Assembly (NCBI GenBank): GCA_963580455.1
Contig: OY756957.1
Location: 5,399,001 to 5,463,000, forward strand
DNA from: Euonymus europaeus
Lineage: Eukaryota; Streptophyta; Magnoliopsida; Celastrales; Celastraceae
Direction of reading: 5' to 3'
Length of the DNA: 64,000 nucleotides
The translations under genes were made by a program, and so were the position numbers. The notes beneath the pieces were generated by a model. It worked only from the letters and a program-made list of their open reading frames with translations, had not been told where the DNA came from and ran no database searches. Below are positions 35,388 through 47,428 of this stretch, piece after piece (position 1 is the first letter of the stretch; every line of letters begins with the position of its first letter).

Positions 35388-35700
35388 AGTCTAAATTTAT
35401 TAATGGCAAACATTGTCCAAGTGTATCAAAAGAAGAGCGGTCAAAACTCACGTGGCAGAGGTGCAGCCCGAATTTGAAAAAACTTGACAGAGTGATGAGA
35501 TTGACACAAATTCATAATTTAAATAATTAACTTAAAATATTTAAACTTTAGATGATTAAAATGAAACATGTACAATATTTTGATGATCAAAAATATTATT
35601 AACTCATTAAAAAGGAGTCCAAGGGCATGATTAGATTGCCCATTTAAATATTAGAGTTTTTATATGGGCCTTTCGGCCCAGCCCATAGCTATTAGTCCGA
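35388..35700 (+). promoter_or_regulatory. POSF21: Upstream region of the bZIP gene with paired GGCCCA/TGGGCC sites
   Basis: TGGGCC at 35665-35670 and GGCCCA at 35675-35680 stand 10 bases apart just before the presumed transcription start. Such site II elements are TCP-factor targets common in promoters of broadly expressed plant genes. The rest of the interval shows nothing else I can support. Confidence 0.45.
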
Positions 35701-35997
35701 AATCAAATTCCCAAATTATTTGCTAGATGCTAACTTGCTACCGTTTCTACTGCTTCCCAAATTACTTGCTACATCTGATCTCTCTGAATCTTGCTTCTTC
35801 TTGCTGCTCCTCTGCAGTCGAATAAAGTGATTTCCCGAAAAAAGCACAAATCGAAAGGGGGAATTTTTGAAGCGGAAACTTTTGGAGGAGGCTCTCTTTG
35901 AATCTTCCCCAAGTAACAAGATACAAGAAGCCCTAATTTATGATCTCTCAGTCCCTTAACAATTAGTGTTTCTTAAGGAGCATCTCGGCATTTCAAG

Positions 35998-36980
35998 GTT
36001 TGTTTTTTATCCTAAATGATTGTATACATTGAAATTTATTTGCTAGTTTTTGGTCTTTTGAATCTCAAATTTTAATTTGTGTAAATCTGGTTGGTGAAAG
36101 TATTATGGACTTCGTGTGTGTGTGTGTGTGTGTTTTTTTTTTGCTCCTTATGGAAGTACAATTATGCTCAGCTTAGTGCACTAAAAATCAAGCGGGTTCT
36201 ACTAGTTCGCTGTTGTGTTTATTTCATGTTGGTGGAAATATGGTCAAAATTCAAAATTGCTATTAAACACGAAGGATTTATTGTAATGTTTTTATCCATT
36301 AATTAGAATAGAGCTCTTAGTTTAGAGATTTCTTACTGGCTTGGCCTTCAATGTTATTGAAGAGGCAACTTCTAGAATATCTTAGTTAAAGAGTGATGGT
36401 TAAGTATATCTTTTTTCAATTTTTTATTTGCAATTTTCCTTGGTAAAATATTGCCTAAGTTATTGCAGTAATGTTGAGCACAGTACCCTTTAAGCAATGT
36501 ACCTGATATATCATAACATTGTTGACATGACGAAAATGCTCATTTTTTATTTCGACCACAGAAATTTGGAAATGAGGTTAGTAGTGGTTTTTGGATATGA
36601 GTATTTCATTACTGACAATGCCCTGTCATCTTGGTATTGACTATTGAGCTTACATGGATGCCATGAGTTGGTACTTGGACCTTGGAGATTTTGAAATTAA
36701 CAGTTAATACTTAATAGTGTTTATACCTTATTTTTCTTAAAGGAAAATGGTTCGCCCTTTGTCTATCATCAATTGAAGTAATTCTATAAGCATAATAAGG
36801 ATACTTTAAATAAGGTGAATAGTTTCTTTTAAGGTCTTGGAGCTTAAATTTCTGGTCCTTAAGAGTTGTTGTTTGGTATTCAACTAGGAATAATCATTTC
36901 TAGGGTTTAAGTGTTTGCTTATTCAATCTCCTTGTGCTTTCTAAGGTTTTATGTGGAGTGAGGTTTGATTTGGATTCCAG
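35998..36980 (+). other. POSF21: 5'-UTR leader intron of the bZIP gene
   Basis: The donor TTTCAAG|GTTTGT at 35998 and acceptor TTGGATTCCAG ending at 36980 bracket a T-rich interval. The leader exon before it (about 35740-35997) is purine/pyrimidine mixed without long ORFs. The second leader piece is 11 bases before the ATG. A GT repeat lies at 36114-36133. Part of this intron (about 36620-36820) is similar to sequence downstream of the gene (about 41065-41250). Confidence 0.6.
36114..36133 (+). repeat. GT microsatellite in leader intron
   Basis: A run of GT dinucleotides followed by a T run; likely length-polymorphic. Confidence 0.9.
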
Positions 36981-36991
36981 GTGATTCACAG

Positions 36992-39900
36992 ATGGATAAG
37001 GACCAATCCCCAAGCCATGGTGGAGGTCTGCCACCCCCTTCAGGTCGCTACTCTAGTTTTTCTCCTCCTGGGAGCTCTTTCAATGTGAAGCCTGAACCTC
37101 TAGTTTCCTCTTCATTCCATCAAATGGTGCCTGGTGCTAGTTCTGATTCTGGTCGGTTTAGTCATGATATTAGTGGAATGCCTGACAAACCAGTTAAGAA
37201 TTTGGGTCACCGTCGTGCACATTCAGAGATACTCTCTCTCCCTGATGATCTTGGCTTTGATAGTGATCTTGGTGTAGTAGGTGGTGCTGAGCCCTCCTTG
37301 TCAGATGAGACAGAGGAGGACTTGTTGTCCATGTTTCTTGATATGGACAAGGTCAATTCATCATGTTTTTCTTCTGGAATTCAACTACGTGAATCATCAT
37401 CTGCAGCAACAGGACAGGTGTCAGCTGTAGGAGCTGGAACTTCTTCAATGGAGGCTTTTGCTGGTGGGTCTTGTGAGAGACCTAGAGTTAGGCACCAGCA
37501 TAGCCAATCAATGGATGGATCAATGACAATGAAGCCGGAGATGATCATTTCAGGGTCAGAAGAACCGTCTGCGACTGAGGCGAGGAAATCCCTGTCAGCA
37601 ACAAAGCTTGCTGAGCTTGCTCTTATTGATCCCAAGCGTGCAAAGAGGTAAATCATTGTATCTTCTATATTGGTGATAGCGTATCTTGCATCGATTTTAC
37701 GCATTTTGAATGAACGTATTCTGTAGTGACAGCAATGGAAGCCTGAAATATAGAAGTAAAGGACGCATGAATACTGAAAGTGAAAATTTTGTCGCATTTG
37801 ATGATGTTAAATGCCAATATGTTGTTTTTTAATATCAGCTAACCTTGCATTTTATGGTCTAAGGTTTATATTTCGCCCCTCTCTCTCTCTCTATATCTCT
37901 TGCTCTTCATCTCTCCGTCAATACACCAAAACAAGAAAGGGCCAATCACAGGGTTTTAAGTATTAGGTAAATGAAATTCTTTGTTGATCCGTAACAAGTA
38001 CGATATGAATCTCAAAATTAGGTGATAGTGTGATGTCCTCTTTTTTTCTTTTTCTTTTTTTTTACTTTATTTATACATAGGCAAACATGTGACCGAGTGG
38101 TAGAATTGCAGAGTTGCAACGTAGAGGTCACATGTTCAATTTCTTAAAATTGTCTCTTCACATATTATGTGAGGGTAAGGTATGAGTACATCATGCCTTG
38201 TGCATGGGAGTTGTTTACTTTTTTTTCTTCTTCTTACCTTTGCTTTATTTATACTGTGATAAAGATGCAGCCTTTGTCCGTTTCTTTTTCCCGTTTTTTG
38301 TCAATCCTTGATTGTTTGGTTGTGTGGGCCTCTCTTTTCTTCAACTCGTCCTTTTTTCCACTTTGATCTTGAGATTGTTAACCCTGTGTACAAAATTTCA
38401 GTTTTCGAAACACATAATGCCACCTCATTATGTTCTTCGCTTATGTTTGCCTAACTTTTTTTTTTTTTTTTGCTTCGTGTAATAGGATTTGGGCAAATCG
38501 TCAATCAGCTGCAAGGTCGAAAGAAAGGAAGATGCGTTATATAGCTGAGCTCGAAAGGAAATTGCATACACTGCAAACAGAAGCAACCACATTGTCGGCT
38601 CAATTGACTTTGTTGCAGGTACATCTTGTTGGTTCAGTATGCATTCATTTTTAAGGAATGTTGTTTGGTACCCTACTATCCTTAGAACGATAAAGTCCAC
38701 CTTCTCCCTTCTGTTTATACTTAGGGGTTCCCCACCCCGTCTTCTTTTCAGCTTATATGGAGAATATAATATCGTACTGTTCTTTTGTGGATTATATGCA
38801 GAGAGATGCAAATGGTTTAACTTCTGAAAATAGTGAGCTGAAACTGCGCCTGCAAACGATGGAGCAGCAGGTGCACTTGCAAGATGGTATGTCTCGTTAA
38901 ACTTGAAGACAAGATCCAGAAGAATACCTACTTTTGCTAATAACAATTTTACTTTTAGCTTCTACTATCTTGCAGATATCAGAAGTTTACCATCTGCATA
39001 GCCACGTAGATGTTTTAGTCTGTTACAAATCTAGATACAAATTATTTTGTTTTCTCTTTGAATGCCAAAGTATTATGTTCTTTAAGTTTTTGAACGACCA
39101 ACAATCCTAGCTATGTTTGTTTCCCCTAAAATGACTCATATTCAGAATCTGTTTCAGTGAAACCTATGTCTCAGACAATGTCATGTTTTAGGTACTTCTG
39201 ATGTTTGTGGCTATGAAACAATACTCTTAGTACTGGCACAATGATTGATGGTGACAGTTAGGGGCAATAACTCGTCTCCTTCGATTTTCTATGATCAGAG
39301 CATGACTTTGACCTCCAATGGTGATCTTCAGCAATATGCTGGTGGCATGATGGCAGTGGTTTTAGGCTTTTAGCTTTTAGGTGGCCTGGAATGTTTTACT
39401 GTTTGTGGTTAGTGGCTTATGAGTCTTACGACCTATATTGCATAGTTATAGAAGACTTTGTTTGTCAGTTTGTCTTCAATTTTTTTTTTGCCAATTTATC
39501 TGTTACAAATTTTGTCTACTTTTCTAGTGCGCTAAAGGGCTTCAAATGCAGATTATTTTGAGTTATTCTTGTTGAAACGATGAAAGCATAAAATGGGATA
39601 TTTTTCCCTTTTTTTATGTGGTCCCTTTGGGAATATAAGCTTTTGGAATGTGGAATTGGGGGAAGTTAAGAAATTTTTAGGATCAGGGTTAGAAGATAGT
39701 TGATTTGCAGAAATAGCCATTGACTTCCAGCCACTTCTGTCTACTTAAAATGGAATGGCATATGCTTTAGAAAGGTGTATTACTTTTTACTCATTTTCTA
39801 GTTTTCATGCATATGACAATGCAAATGATGATACACCATTTTTTATTTTTTTTTGCTATGTTAGTTTATGGTTATCCAATGCATGGGTCAGTGCACATCA

Positions 39901-40806
39901 AAATTAATCCATTTCCAATAGTGTGTTATGCTCTGATTGTTTATTATGTAGTTGTGATTGAGTGGCTTGGACGCAACTTTTGCTTCATCTTCTCTATCAG
40001 ATCATTAGTCTAACTGGTTGCTGGTTATTGTTTTTAACATGGTGAATCTTGTGATAGTTATGGTTATCATTTTTGCCAATTTTACATTTGCTTCCATGAT
40101 TTTTGCATCTATTTTTCTATTTTGGATGTACATCACAGACTGCATTTTGGTATTCATTGGTAGCAGCATGCGTACTTTAGTTAACCTGTTGTTACGCTAG
40201 CCATGTTATTTTTTGGCTGAATATATAGTTAGTTTCCCGTGCCTGGGTGTCACGTGACGTCGCCATAAAAAAAGGAAAAATATAGTCAGTTACTCAGTTT
40301 CACTCCCTTGATTTTTCTTTTCACGTGACATAATGGTATGAAAGAGGCTCCATGCATTAACCTACATTGCACTTTGTCCTATCTTACACAATAATGAGTT
40401 TAATTGGGGTATGGAATAGCATTTCTAAGTCACAATTTTCTTCTTTTTCTTTTTTTGCGTGATAGCATTGAACGATGCCCTGAAAGAAGAAATCCAGCAT
40501 CTGAAGTTACTGACTGGCCAAGCTATAGCAAATGGTGGACCTGCGATGAACTTAATTTCATTTGGAGCCGGTCAGCAATTCCATCCGAACAATAATGCCA
40601 TGCAAACTCTTTTAAACACACAGCAGCTTCAACAACTTCAACTTCATTCACAAAGGCAGCAACAACAATTTCAGCCTCACCTAATGCATCAATTGCAGCA
40701 ACAGCAACAACAGCAGGCTGGGGACCCAAAATTGAAAGGGTCCATTCGTTCTCCAGGCCAGAAAGATAAAGCATCAGACGCTGATTCTTCAGCCACCAAA
40801 GACTGA
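36992..40806 (+). CDS. POSF21: Group I bZIP transcription factor, PosF21/RSG type
   Basis: Four coding exons (36992-37647, 38486-38618, 38802-38886, 40466-40806) join in frame to 404 aa. The N-terminus, [19 protein letters not shown], and the blocks [16 protein letters not shown] (about 72-87) and [16 protein letters not shown] are hallmarks of PosF21/RSG-like group I bZIPs. [11 protein letters not shown] (about 166-176) carries an R-x-x-S site of the type bound by 14-3-3 proteins in RSG, which controls nuclear import. The basic region spans the first splice ([20 protein letters not shown]; invariant N223 and R231-region with Lys at the group I position). It is followed by a long leucine zipper to about residue 300 and a Gln-rich activation tail. 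Homologues act in vascular development, cell-wall and gibberellin-related transcription. The start is the ATG at 36992, just after the leader-intron acceptor. Intron 1 holds a SINE. Confidence 0.94.
38077..38242 (+). mobile_element. Au-like SINE with 12-bp target-site duplication
   Basis: The tRNA-like head has a box A (GTGACCGAGTGGTAG) and a box B-like GTCACATGTTCAAT. The body TCTCTTCACATATTATGTG with GAGGGTAAGG resembles Au/Solanaceae SINE bodies. The 3' end is T-rich. The 12 bases CTTTATTTATAC occur directly on both sides (38065-38076 and 38243-38254). Length is about 166 bp. It lies in intron 1 of the bZIP gene in sense orientation. Confidence 0.8.
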
Positions 40807-43035
40807 TGAGACAATTGGCCACCGGGTATCAAGGATTGCTTCTGTTGAAAATCACCATATGCAGTTCCTCTTTTGATTTAGTTGATCAACGCATTTGGAA
40901 TCATTGTAGCTTTCCTGGTTCTAATTGTGACATAGCATTTCTGTTGCAGTCTGTTTTGATATGTCCATATAAGCTTTATATAATATGGTTTTGCCTGGCT
41001 TTCTAGAACCCCTTCTGTTGTTGTCGCTCCAGTGTCATGGTAGTTCTCCAAATGGAACTCTGGTCATCTTGGTATTGACTATTCAGCTTATATGATTGTG
41101 ATGAGCCTGAGATTTTGGACTGACATTGGTAATAATTTTAGTGCTTTTTTATTCGTTTTTTTCCTGGAGGAAAATGCATGGTTTGCCCATTGCCTCCTAT
41201 TCGTTTTAAGAAATTCTTTTACCATCATAAGAACTTTAAATAAGTTAATATTGAGAGAGAGAAAAAATGTAATTGTGAGTTTTCTTGCTCCTTTTGAAAA
41301 GGTCTTGAAAATCATGAGTAGCTCATATGATACTCGTGTGTGCGAGATTTGATAGAAGTCCTTCCCACTCTCAAAGGATTATGAGAAGTTTTTAAATAAG
41401 ATAATTGCGAATGAAAAAGGATAATTGCAAATTGCCTTGCATTTACTATAAGGCCACGAGCCAAAAGGTAGGATTAGCCACCTTTTTTAGAGAAATACCC
41501 TCCTTAATTCGTGGTTCTAAACTAGTGAAATTGTATGTGTCGAGAATTGAGTGTAAATATTGTGTTACAAACAATTTTTTTGAAGTAGCTGTTGATATTG
41601 GATCACCCATGATTGCACTTGCAATAGTTCATCTAGCGTTGGGTTATATCACGACACTGGCAGTTATGGGTGTCAACGGTCAATTTAGACTGAAGACAAA
41701 ACGATTCAATCTGTCTAAAAAATTTTGACAGGCAGTAGACGTAGCTTTTCTCATCGAGGGCCAAACCAAGTCGGAGCTTCCAGAACAAATACTAGGAGCA
41801 GTCAGATTCTCTGAACTGAAGCCCTGCTTCCTTTTTCTTAATTGAACTATCAATGGATGCTAGTGCTGGTAACTTGGAATCTTCATTGCCAACATGTTTT
41901 TGGAAGTCAATTGGACGAGACTTCTCTCAGTATTTCCATCCGGGGAAGGAAGTTGTACCTTCGGCTCAGCCCATGCTCATGGAGTTGCGTCAAGACCCGC
42001 AGCAAAACCTGCTTTTGATGCTCCAGAAGGCTATCCATCTTCACAGTTCAACCAAAATGTCCAAGGAATTAAAAGCTTCTCCTATAAAGCACTTGATCAT
42101 CAGTTACCAGAACAAGGAATAAACCTAATTTATTGACCAAAACCATAACCAACAGCAAGCGTGGTACATGGTCACTATTATCTTCTCAACATCATGTGAC
42201 ACGTTACAGTCTCATCCATCAACCCTAGCCAGCTTCTTAGTTGAAACTAAAATATAAGAATCTGAACAGGGAAGGCAGGATCCTTTCGATAATGATTCAT
42301 TCAATAATCAGAAAACGGTCAGGTGAGTCGTAACTGCAAGAATGTTTTAGCAATACCACAATTCAAGGTGTTGAAAAATAACTACGAGCATCTTCAATAA
42401 ACTTTCCATCTCATAATGAACCCAAATTTAAAATTGAAGAAGAAATAAACAATGAAGGAATTTATTGCCATATAATTTACTCAAAAAACAAGCTAAGAAA
42501 ATGCCTCCGCAGTGGACAGGGACAAGGCCATGCCAGATGTACACAATACGGTAGGGAGGCTGCATCCAAGGTTCAGAAACATTTGAAACATTTGAACCTG
42601 TGGCCTTTAGATTGCAATGTTCGCTTGTAACTACATGTAAATATGTAAGGTAAAAAAAAAAACTGATTTGCTTCGCTTCTAAATGAAATTATAACATGTT
42701 AGGTATTCAAAAGAATTGTAGTCGGGAGATTCCTTAACAAAAACTAAATTAAATTGAAAAGCAAAAGTTCTTCTGAAATACAACAGCAATCACAGGACAA
42801 CAATGATGACCAACAACCAGTCTCACATACCGCAATGGAAGGTAAAAGCAAACATTGGCTCCTCTACATTCAAAGGATTGTAGCTGAAATGGATACTTTG
42901 ACGGCCACAAACATCCTAAAAGCTCCATGAATAAACAACTAGATGGAAAGATAAAACGGCATTGTTTCAGCTTATAATGACTCCAGAGTCCCTAAATCTG
43001 ACTTCCCCAAAATGGCATAGATCTTGACAGGAAAG
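40807..43035. other. Spacer between convergent bZIP and rhomboid genes
   Basis: The first few hundred bases should be the bZIP 3' UTR, and the last few hundred that of the rhomboid gene on the other strand. At 41065-41250 a segment resembles the bZIP leader intron. From 41729 to about 42120 coding-like but broken sequence appears on the plus strand: a frame with GQTKSELPEQILGAVRFSEL, then a frame from 41853 (MDASAGNLESSLPTCF) and an overlapping second frame. I do not recognise the protein; it may be a degenerate gene fragment. Confidence 0.4.
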
Positions 43036-43860
43036 TTACACAAGTTCAACATTGGCAACTGGTAGTTCACTCATTTGCAAGGTTCTACCATTTCCAATAA
43101 ACCGCACGGAAGGCAAGGAAGGATCTGTTACTGATTCAATTTCAATAAAGTCAAAATCGTATGCACCAGATTGCTTCAAACTGAGCACAAATACAACAAC
43201 AATCCATCCCAGCATTGAAATTGCCCAGAAATTGTTCATCCCATGAATCAATCCCCAAGCTATAGCGTACCCAACAATGATCCCCGATAAATGTCCCAGG
43301 AAACTAGCTTGTGGGACAATAATGGAAGTAAATACAAGCGACTCAAAAGGTGCAAAACTAATAGGGAGTGAAAGAAATCCAAATAGATCCAATTTTGAAG
43401 AGGGTTGTTTTGCAGAGAGAATAGTCATCCATCCAAAGACAACGCAAGAATACCCAACAGCTGTGACTCTGCGGAAATACTCAAGCTTGAATCTTTGTAT
43501 TAATACATGATATATCCCTAAAACTAGCAACCCAGATAAGACAACCAAGACAAGTGTATAGTGGAGATAATAAGCGACGCCAAGGCCCATGTTCCCCAAT
43601 TGTTCTACAACTCCAAGACTCCAGAGTGCACTCATATTGAAAACCAAATGAATGACACTAATATGTGAAAAAGCTGAAGTAATTATCCTCCAATGGTGCC
43701 CTTCAACAGAAGTCTCATAACTTAAGCCAACATGTGAATACCCAATGTTCTTTTTCTGTATGTAAAACCATATTGCGCTGCATAGCCCTATGATACAAGT
43801 TGTAGCTGGTTTCTCCAAGATCTCATAATGTAATGGCCTTCCCATCTTGAACAAACCCAA
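43036..43860 (-). CDS. RBL13: Rhomboid-like protein RBL13
   Basis: A single coding exon of 274 aa. It has six or seven hydrophobic segments and rhomboid landmarks: a WR pair (W57-R58), H71 and N75 in [14 protein letters not shown]138 in GYSC and H190 in ASFLGHLSG. The sequence is very close to what I know of Arabidopsis RBL13 ([37 protein letters not shown]-type tail). The usual GxSG around the nucleophile reads GYSC here. Ser and His are both present, so catalysis is possible but unproven; the family's substrates are unknown. The hydrophilic C-terminus (about 232-274) is presumably cytosolic. Translation may start at M6 ([10 protein letters not shown]) rather than M1. A 5'-UTR intron lies upstream. 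The gene is convergent with the bZIP gene. Confidence 0.92.
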   Translation of the reverse strand: MGLFKMGRPLHYEILEKPATTCIIGLCSAIWFYIQKKNIGYSHVGLSYETSVEGHHWRIITSAFSHISVIHLVFNMSALWSLGVVEQLGNMGLGVAYYLHYTLVLVVLSGLLVLGIYHVLIQRFKLEYFRRVTAVGYSCVVFGWMTILSAKQPSSKLDLFGFLSLPISFAPFESLVFTSIIVPQASFLGHLSGIIVGYAIAWGLIHGMNNFWAISMLGWIVVVFVLSLKQSGAYDFDFIEIESVTDPSLPSVRFIGNGRTLQMSELPVANVELV

Positions 43861-43879
43861 ACCGCTTTCTACTTTTTTC

Positions 43880-44351
43880 CTGCAAACACGTCAATTCAGT
43901 GGTTTTTTAATCCTTCAGTTCAGTGGTTTGAATTCAATAATAGAGCGATTAACATACTAACATAGTAAACAATAGCTCCAAAAGAATTCAAGAAATAATG
44001 GGTTCTCTTATAATCCCGAAGATCTTCAGTAATGGAGAGGACCCCAATCAAATCTCAACAATTTCAAGATGCTCAGATCACAAGAACACTACAAAACTGC
44101 AAACTTTTCAAAATCCGACCATCTCAATACGAAACAAAATCTAGTTCAGTCAAAAACCAAATCAAACAGACGTCCTGAACCGATTGATATCCAGCAAAAC
44201 TAACAAACTCCATGTACATACTGAAACCCAATCGAGTAACATTCCGAAGTTCCGCATGAATGAAAAATGAGTATAAAGTTCAACAGATCAGGGATTCGAC
44301 TCGAGGAACCAAACACTATCAGGAAATTGGTGATTTCCAGGAATTTCTCAC
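43880..44351 (-). other. RBL13: 5'-UTR intron of RBL13
   Basis: On the minus strand the donor CTCAG|GTGAGA at 44351 and acceptor TTTGCAG at 43880 flank a T-rich interval with no coding sequence. The leader exon is upstream (about 44352-44440), and the second leader piece is 19 bases before the ATG. Confidence 0.6.
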
Positions 44352-44440
44352 CTGAGGCATTCCAAATCGATTCTCAGACCTTCCTGTTGCGCCTTCGATA
44401 GCCTAAACTTGAAAATGCATAACTGAAAACCAAAATACAT

Positions 44441-45314
44441 TATTCTAGATTTTGTCATTTTAAATATAATTACAAATATGCCCTTATTTTCTTCCCCCCA
44501 GTCCCCAGACCAGTTTCCCTTTTACCCATGTTCGTAGCAGGGGGCATAAATGTAAAAAAAAAAGTTGAATTTGCGTCTCCACTAAAAAGATTTATTTGCA
44601 ATCACCCCAATTCCCAATCACTTTACTTTCCATTTTAATTGATAACAAAATTGAACTTTAGACAAGTACCAATTCTTCCTACATAAACACAATATAGGCT
44701 CCAATTTAAGTTTTTCGCATAGTTTTAAACTCGTATGGGCTAAAAACTGTCTTGTGCAAATTGTAGGATCACGGCCCATAAAGAATATGCCTACAAGCCA
44801 TAGAAGAATATGCCTGTGAGCCAATGCTTACGGATCTCTAAAGAAAGTGCTTACGGGCCATCCAATTATATATCTACCGATCTTCTAACTTTCAGGTGTC
44901 GCCCATTCAATCATGGGCTCATCAATGTCTGATTCTCTCAAAGCTCCATTTACGCAGGCCTAAGAAGCTACTAATAATTTGCTACCTCACTTGTCAACCT
45001 CGTGAGTTGGACCACTGTATATACTAAAGGTCAAAAAAAGGGACCGACATCTCAGCAAAATTGAGGTATTATCTCTCTCTCTCTAAAAAGTCTTTCGCTT
45101 ATCTCACTACATTTTCTTCACCATCATACTAACGGCACCGTCGACATCGCATCATGCGAGCCCGCAGAGCCCACTAATGCGTTTTTTGCAGGTAGTCGAA
45201 GGCTCCGTACGATACATCTTTGATTGCAAATCTTTGGGTCTACAGTGTAGTATCATTGGTTAAATCACAAATCGTAGGATTTGACGATACAATACCACCT
45301 TCTCTCTAACAAAG
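44441..45314. other. Spacer with a possible LTR remnant
   Basis: No gene is seen. From 44762 to 45244 the sequence begins TGTAGG and ends TCTACA and has a TATA-like CTGTATATAC near 45014. It also has a CT-rich stretch and a GC-richer tail, which together look like a solitary retrotransposon LTR. However, the five bases on either side do not match, so the ends or the call may be wrong. Confidence 0.3.
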
Positions 45315-47428
45315 TTTTTTTTTTGATAGACAAGCAGCAACAGATATATATTGCATATTCAAAAGAAAGAAGATGAAATAACTGGGCATCCAAACAATGG
45401 CCTGGGAGATAAAGCAAATACACGTAAAAGATGGCACAGCATACCATCATCCTACTTACCTCCTTATCAGTCTCTGTCAAGAAATTAAAACCATAAAATA
45501 ATGTTTGAATTTCTACAACAACCTTCCTTAGCCAAAGTATCTGCAATTTCATTGCTTCCTCATAGTGTATGTACGAAGGAGCGATTCATGACTTGTAGTT
45601 TCAATAATGCAGCTGTATTCGATAGTTGGGATAGCTTCCAAGGTGGATCACAGAGTTGAGTGACCCACTTAAAGGCATTGAGTGAATCCGTCTCTATAAT
45701 CATTGGAGATGATCTCTGCTCAAGTGCTAGGCTAGTCAGTTCAAGTGCTTGTATGATTGCTCTTAACTCAGCTTCGTTTGACTCGCAGATTCCAACATAG
45801 TAAGAGAATGTACACCTGATAGTTCCTTGGTGGTCTCTAAGGACCCCTTCCACCACAGATCTCCCTGGCTTTCCTAGTGAAGAGCCATCCACGTTCCACT
45901 TGAATGTTCCATCGGGAGGAGGAGACCACGTTGCCATGGGTGAGATGAGGGCCTTGCTGGCCCGCTCCAACACTTTATACAATCAGCTGATGCCTGGAGC
46001 TGCATGCTGGAGTACGAAAGTGTGGCTCAATGGAGAAACACCATAATTGAAGCCTCACAAAAATTAAATCGTAGACATTCAGCCAATCCACCTATTTTCC
46101 TCTGAATATTACCTCATTCCTCTCTTTCCATATAGACCATGCTGTAACAAAGAAAATTAAGCTCCACATCTTTTTTCCCATTACCCCTCTTCCACCCAAT
46201 TCACACCATTGCTCAAAGAAATTGCATATATCACCAGCAGGACACCAAGCTATTCTCCACCACTCTATAATTTTGTACCGAAAAGGGAAGATGGTCTGAG
46301 ACATTGCCAAAACAAATGGTTGACAGTTTCAATCGAGATTGAGCAAAAGGGACAAATATTTTCTGAGGCAGACAAGATACCCTTTTGAACTAGCTTATCC
46401 CTTGTAGATTTTTTTAGTAACAACATCCAAACAAAAACCTCTACTTTTGGAGGAGCAAATCCTTGCCAAATGAGCTTGATGACGTTGGGTTCGAATTCTC
46501 TGGTTATGCTCAGATTATCCATCACCAATCTGAGGTACAAAGATTTGATCGAGAATTCTCTTTTGATAGTGTACTTCCACATCAACTTATCTGGCTTTGA
46601 AGGGCACAATTTGATTGGATCTAAAATGAGCTTCATTTCCTGCAGTAAGAGTTCTTCCCATATAAACAACCTTCTCCTCCAAGCAAATTTCCATTCCCAT
46701 TTGAAATTGATCCAGCTACCCATTTCTTCTATTTTGGAATCTTTCTTTACAGCTATATTACATAGCCTTTGAAAAGTAACCGACAATTGATTATTCCCAA
46801 TCCACCTATCATGCCAAAACTTTATTAGCTTTCCATTTCCTATGCCATAACGCAGCCTTCAATTGCAATTATGCTCGTCCGAGAATTCGAGACCAATTTC
46901 TGGATATATTTCCAAATTAAAAGAATGAAACCGAGTGCGATGCAGCCATGTGGATGAGACCTCTAGATGTTGGACCTCTGCCACAATATTTCTCACAAAT
47001 TACAGTTCTCCACAATGCTTTATCCTCATTCAGAAATCTCCATACCCACTTGAAAAGTAGCACCTGATTTTTCTTTCTAATATCTTCAATCCCCAAACCA
47101 CCTAACATCACAGGTAGTTTAATCTGACTCCAATTGACACAGTGCATTTTCCTTTTCTCAGTGAAATCTCCCCAAAGGAAATTTCTCTGTAATGCTTCTA
47201 ATTTTTTTTGCCACACTAATAGGTATCTTAAATAAAGACATGAAATAGATTGGCAGGCTTTATAAAGCTGATTTGATGAGAGTCAGCCTGCCACCCATAG
47301 ACAATTGATTGCCTTTCCAGCCAGCCAGCTTTCTTTTGAAATTATCAATACCAGGACTCCAAGTCTTTGTTAATTTGTAGTTTGCTCCTAGTGGAACTCC
47401 TAAGTACTTGAAAGATAGCATTTCAGCT
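45315..47428 (-). pseudogene. 5'-truncated L1-type LINE remnant (RT C-terminus, zinc region, RNase H)
   Basis: On the minus strand the remnant starts inside ORF2 at about 47428 with MLSFKYLGVPLGANYKL and GRLTLIKSAL. It continues with RNFLWGDFTEKRKMHCVNW and LGGLGIEDIRKKN (47216-46917). The zinc-binding region is ENICPFCSISIETVNHLFWQC (46786-46265) and the RNase H domain is FKWNVDGSSLGKPG..SNEAELRAIIQAL (45982-45560). Several frame breaks and a stop in the RNase H tail before GSNEIADTLAKEG show it is dead. A T-run at 45315-45324 on the plus strand is the poly-A tail of its 3' end. It is clearly older than the LINE at 14783-20436 and a different lineage. No target duplication was found. Confidence 0.88.

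Noticed and set aside
44762..45244. Solo LTR bounded by TGTAGG..TCTACA
   Set aside because: Kept only as a low-confidence note: the flanking five bases (CAAAT and GTGTA) do not match, so the boundary claim fails.
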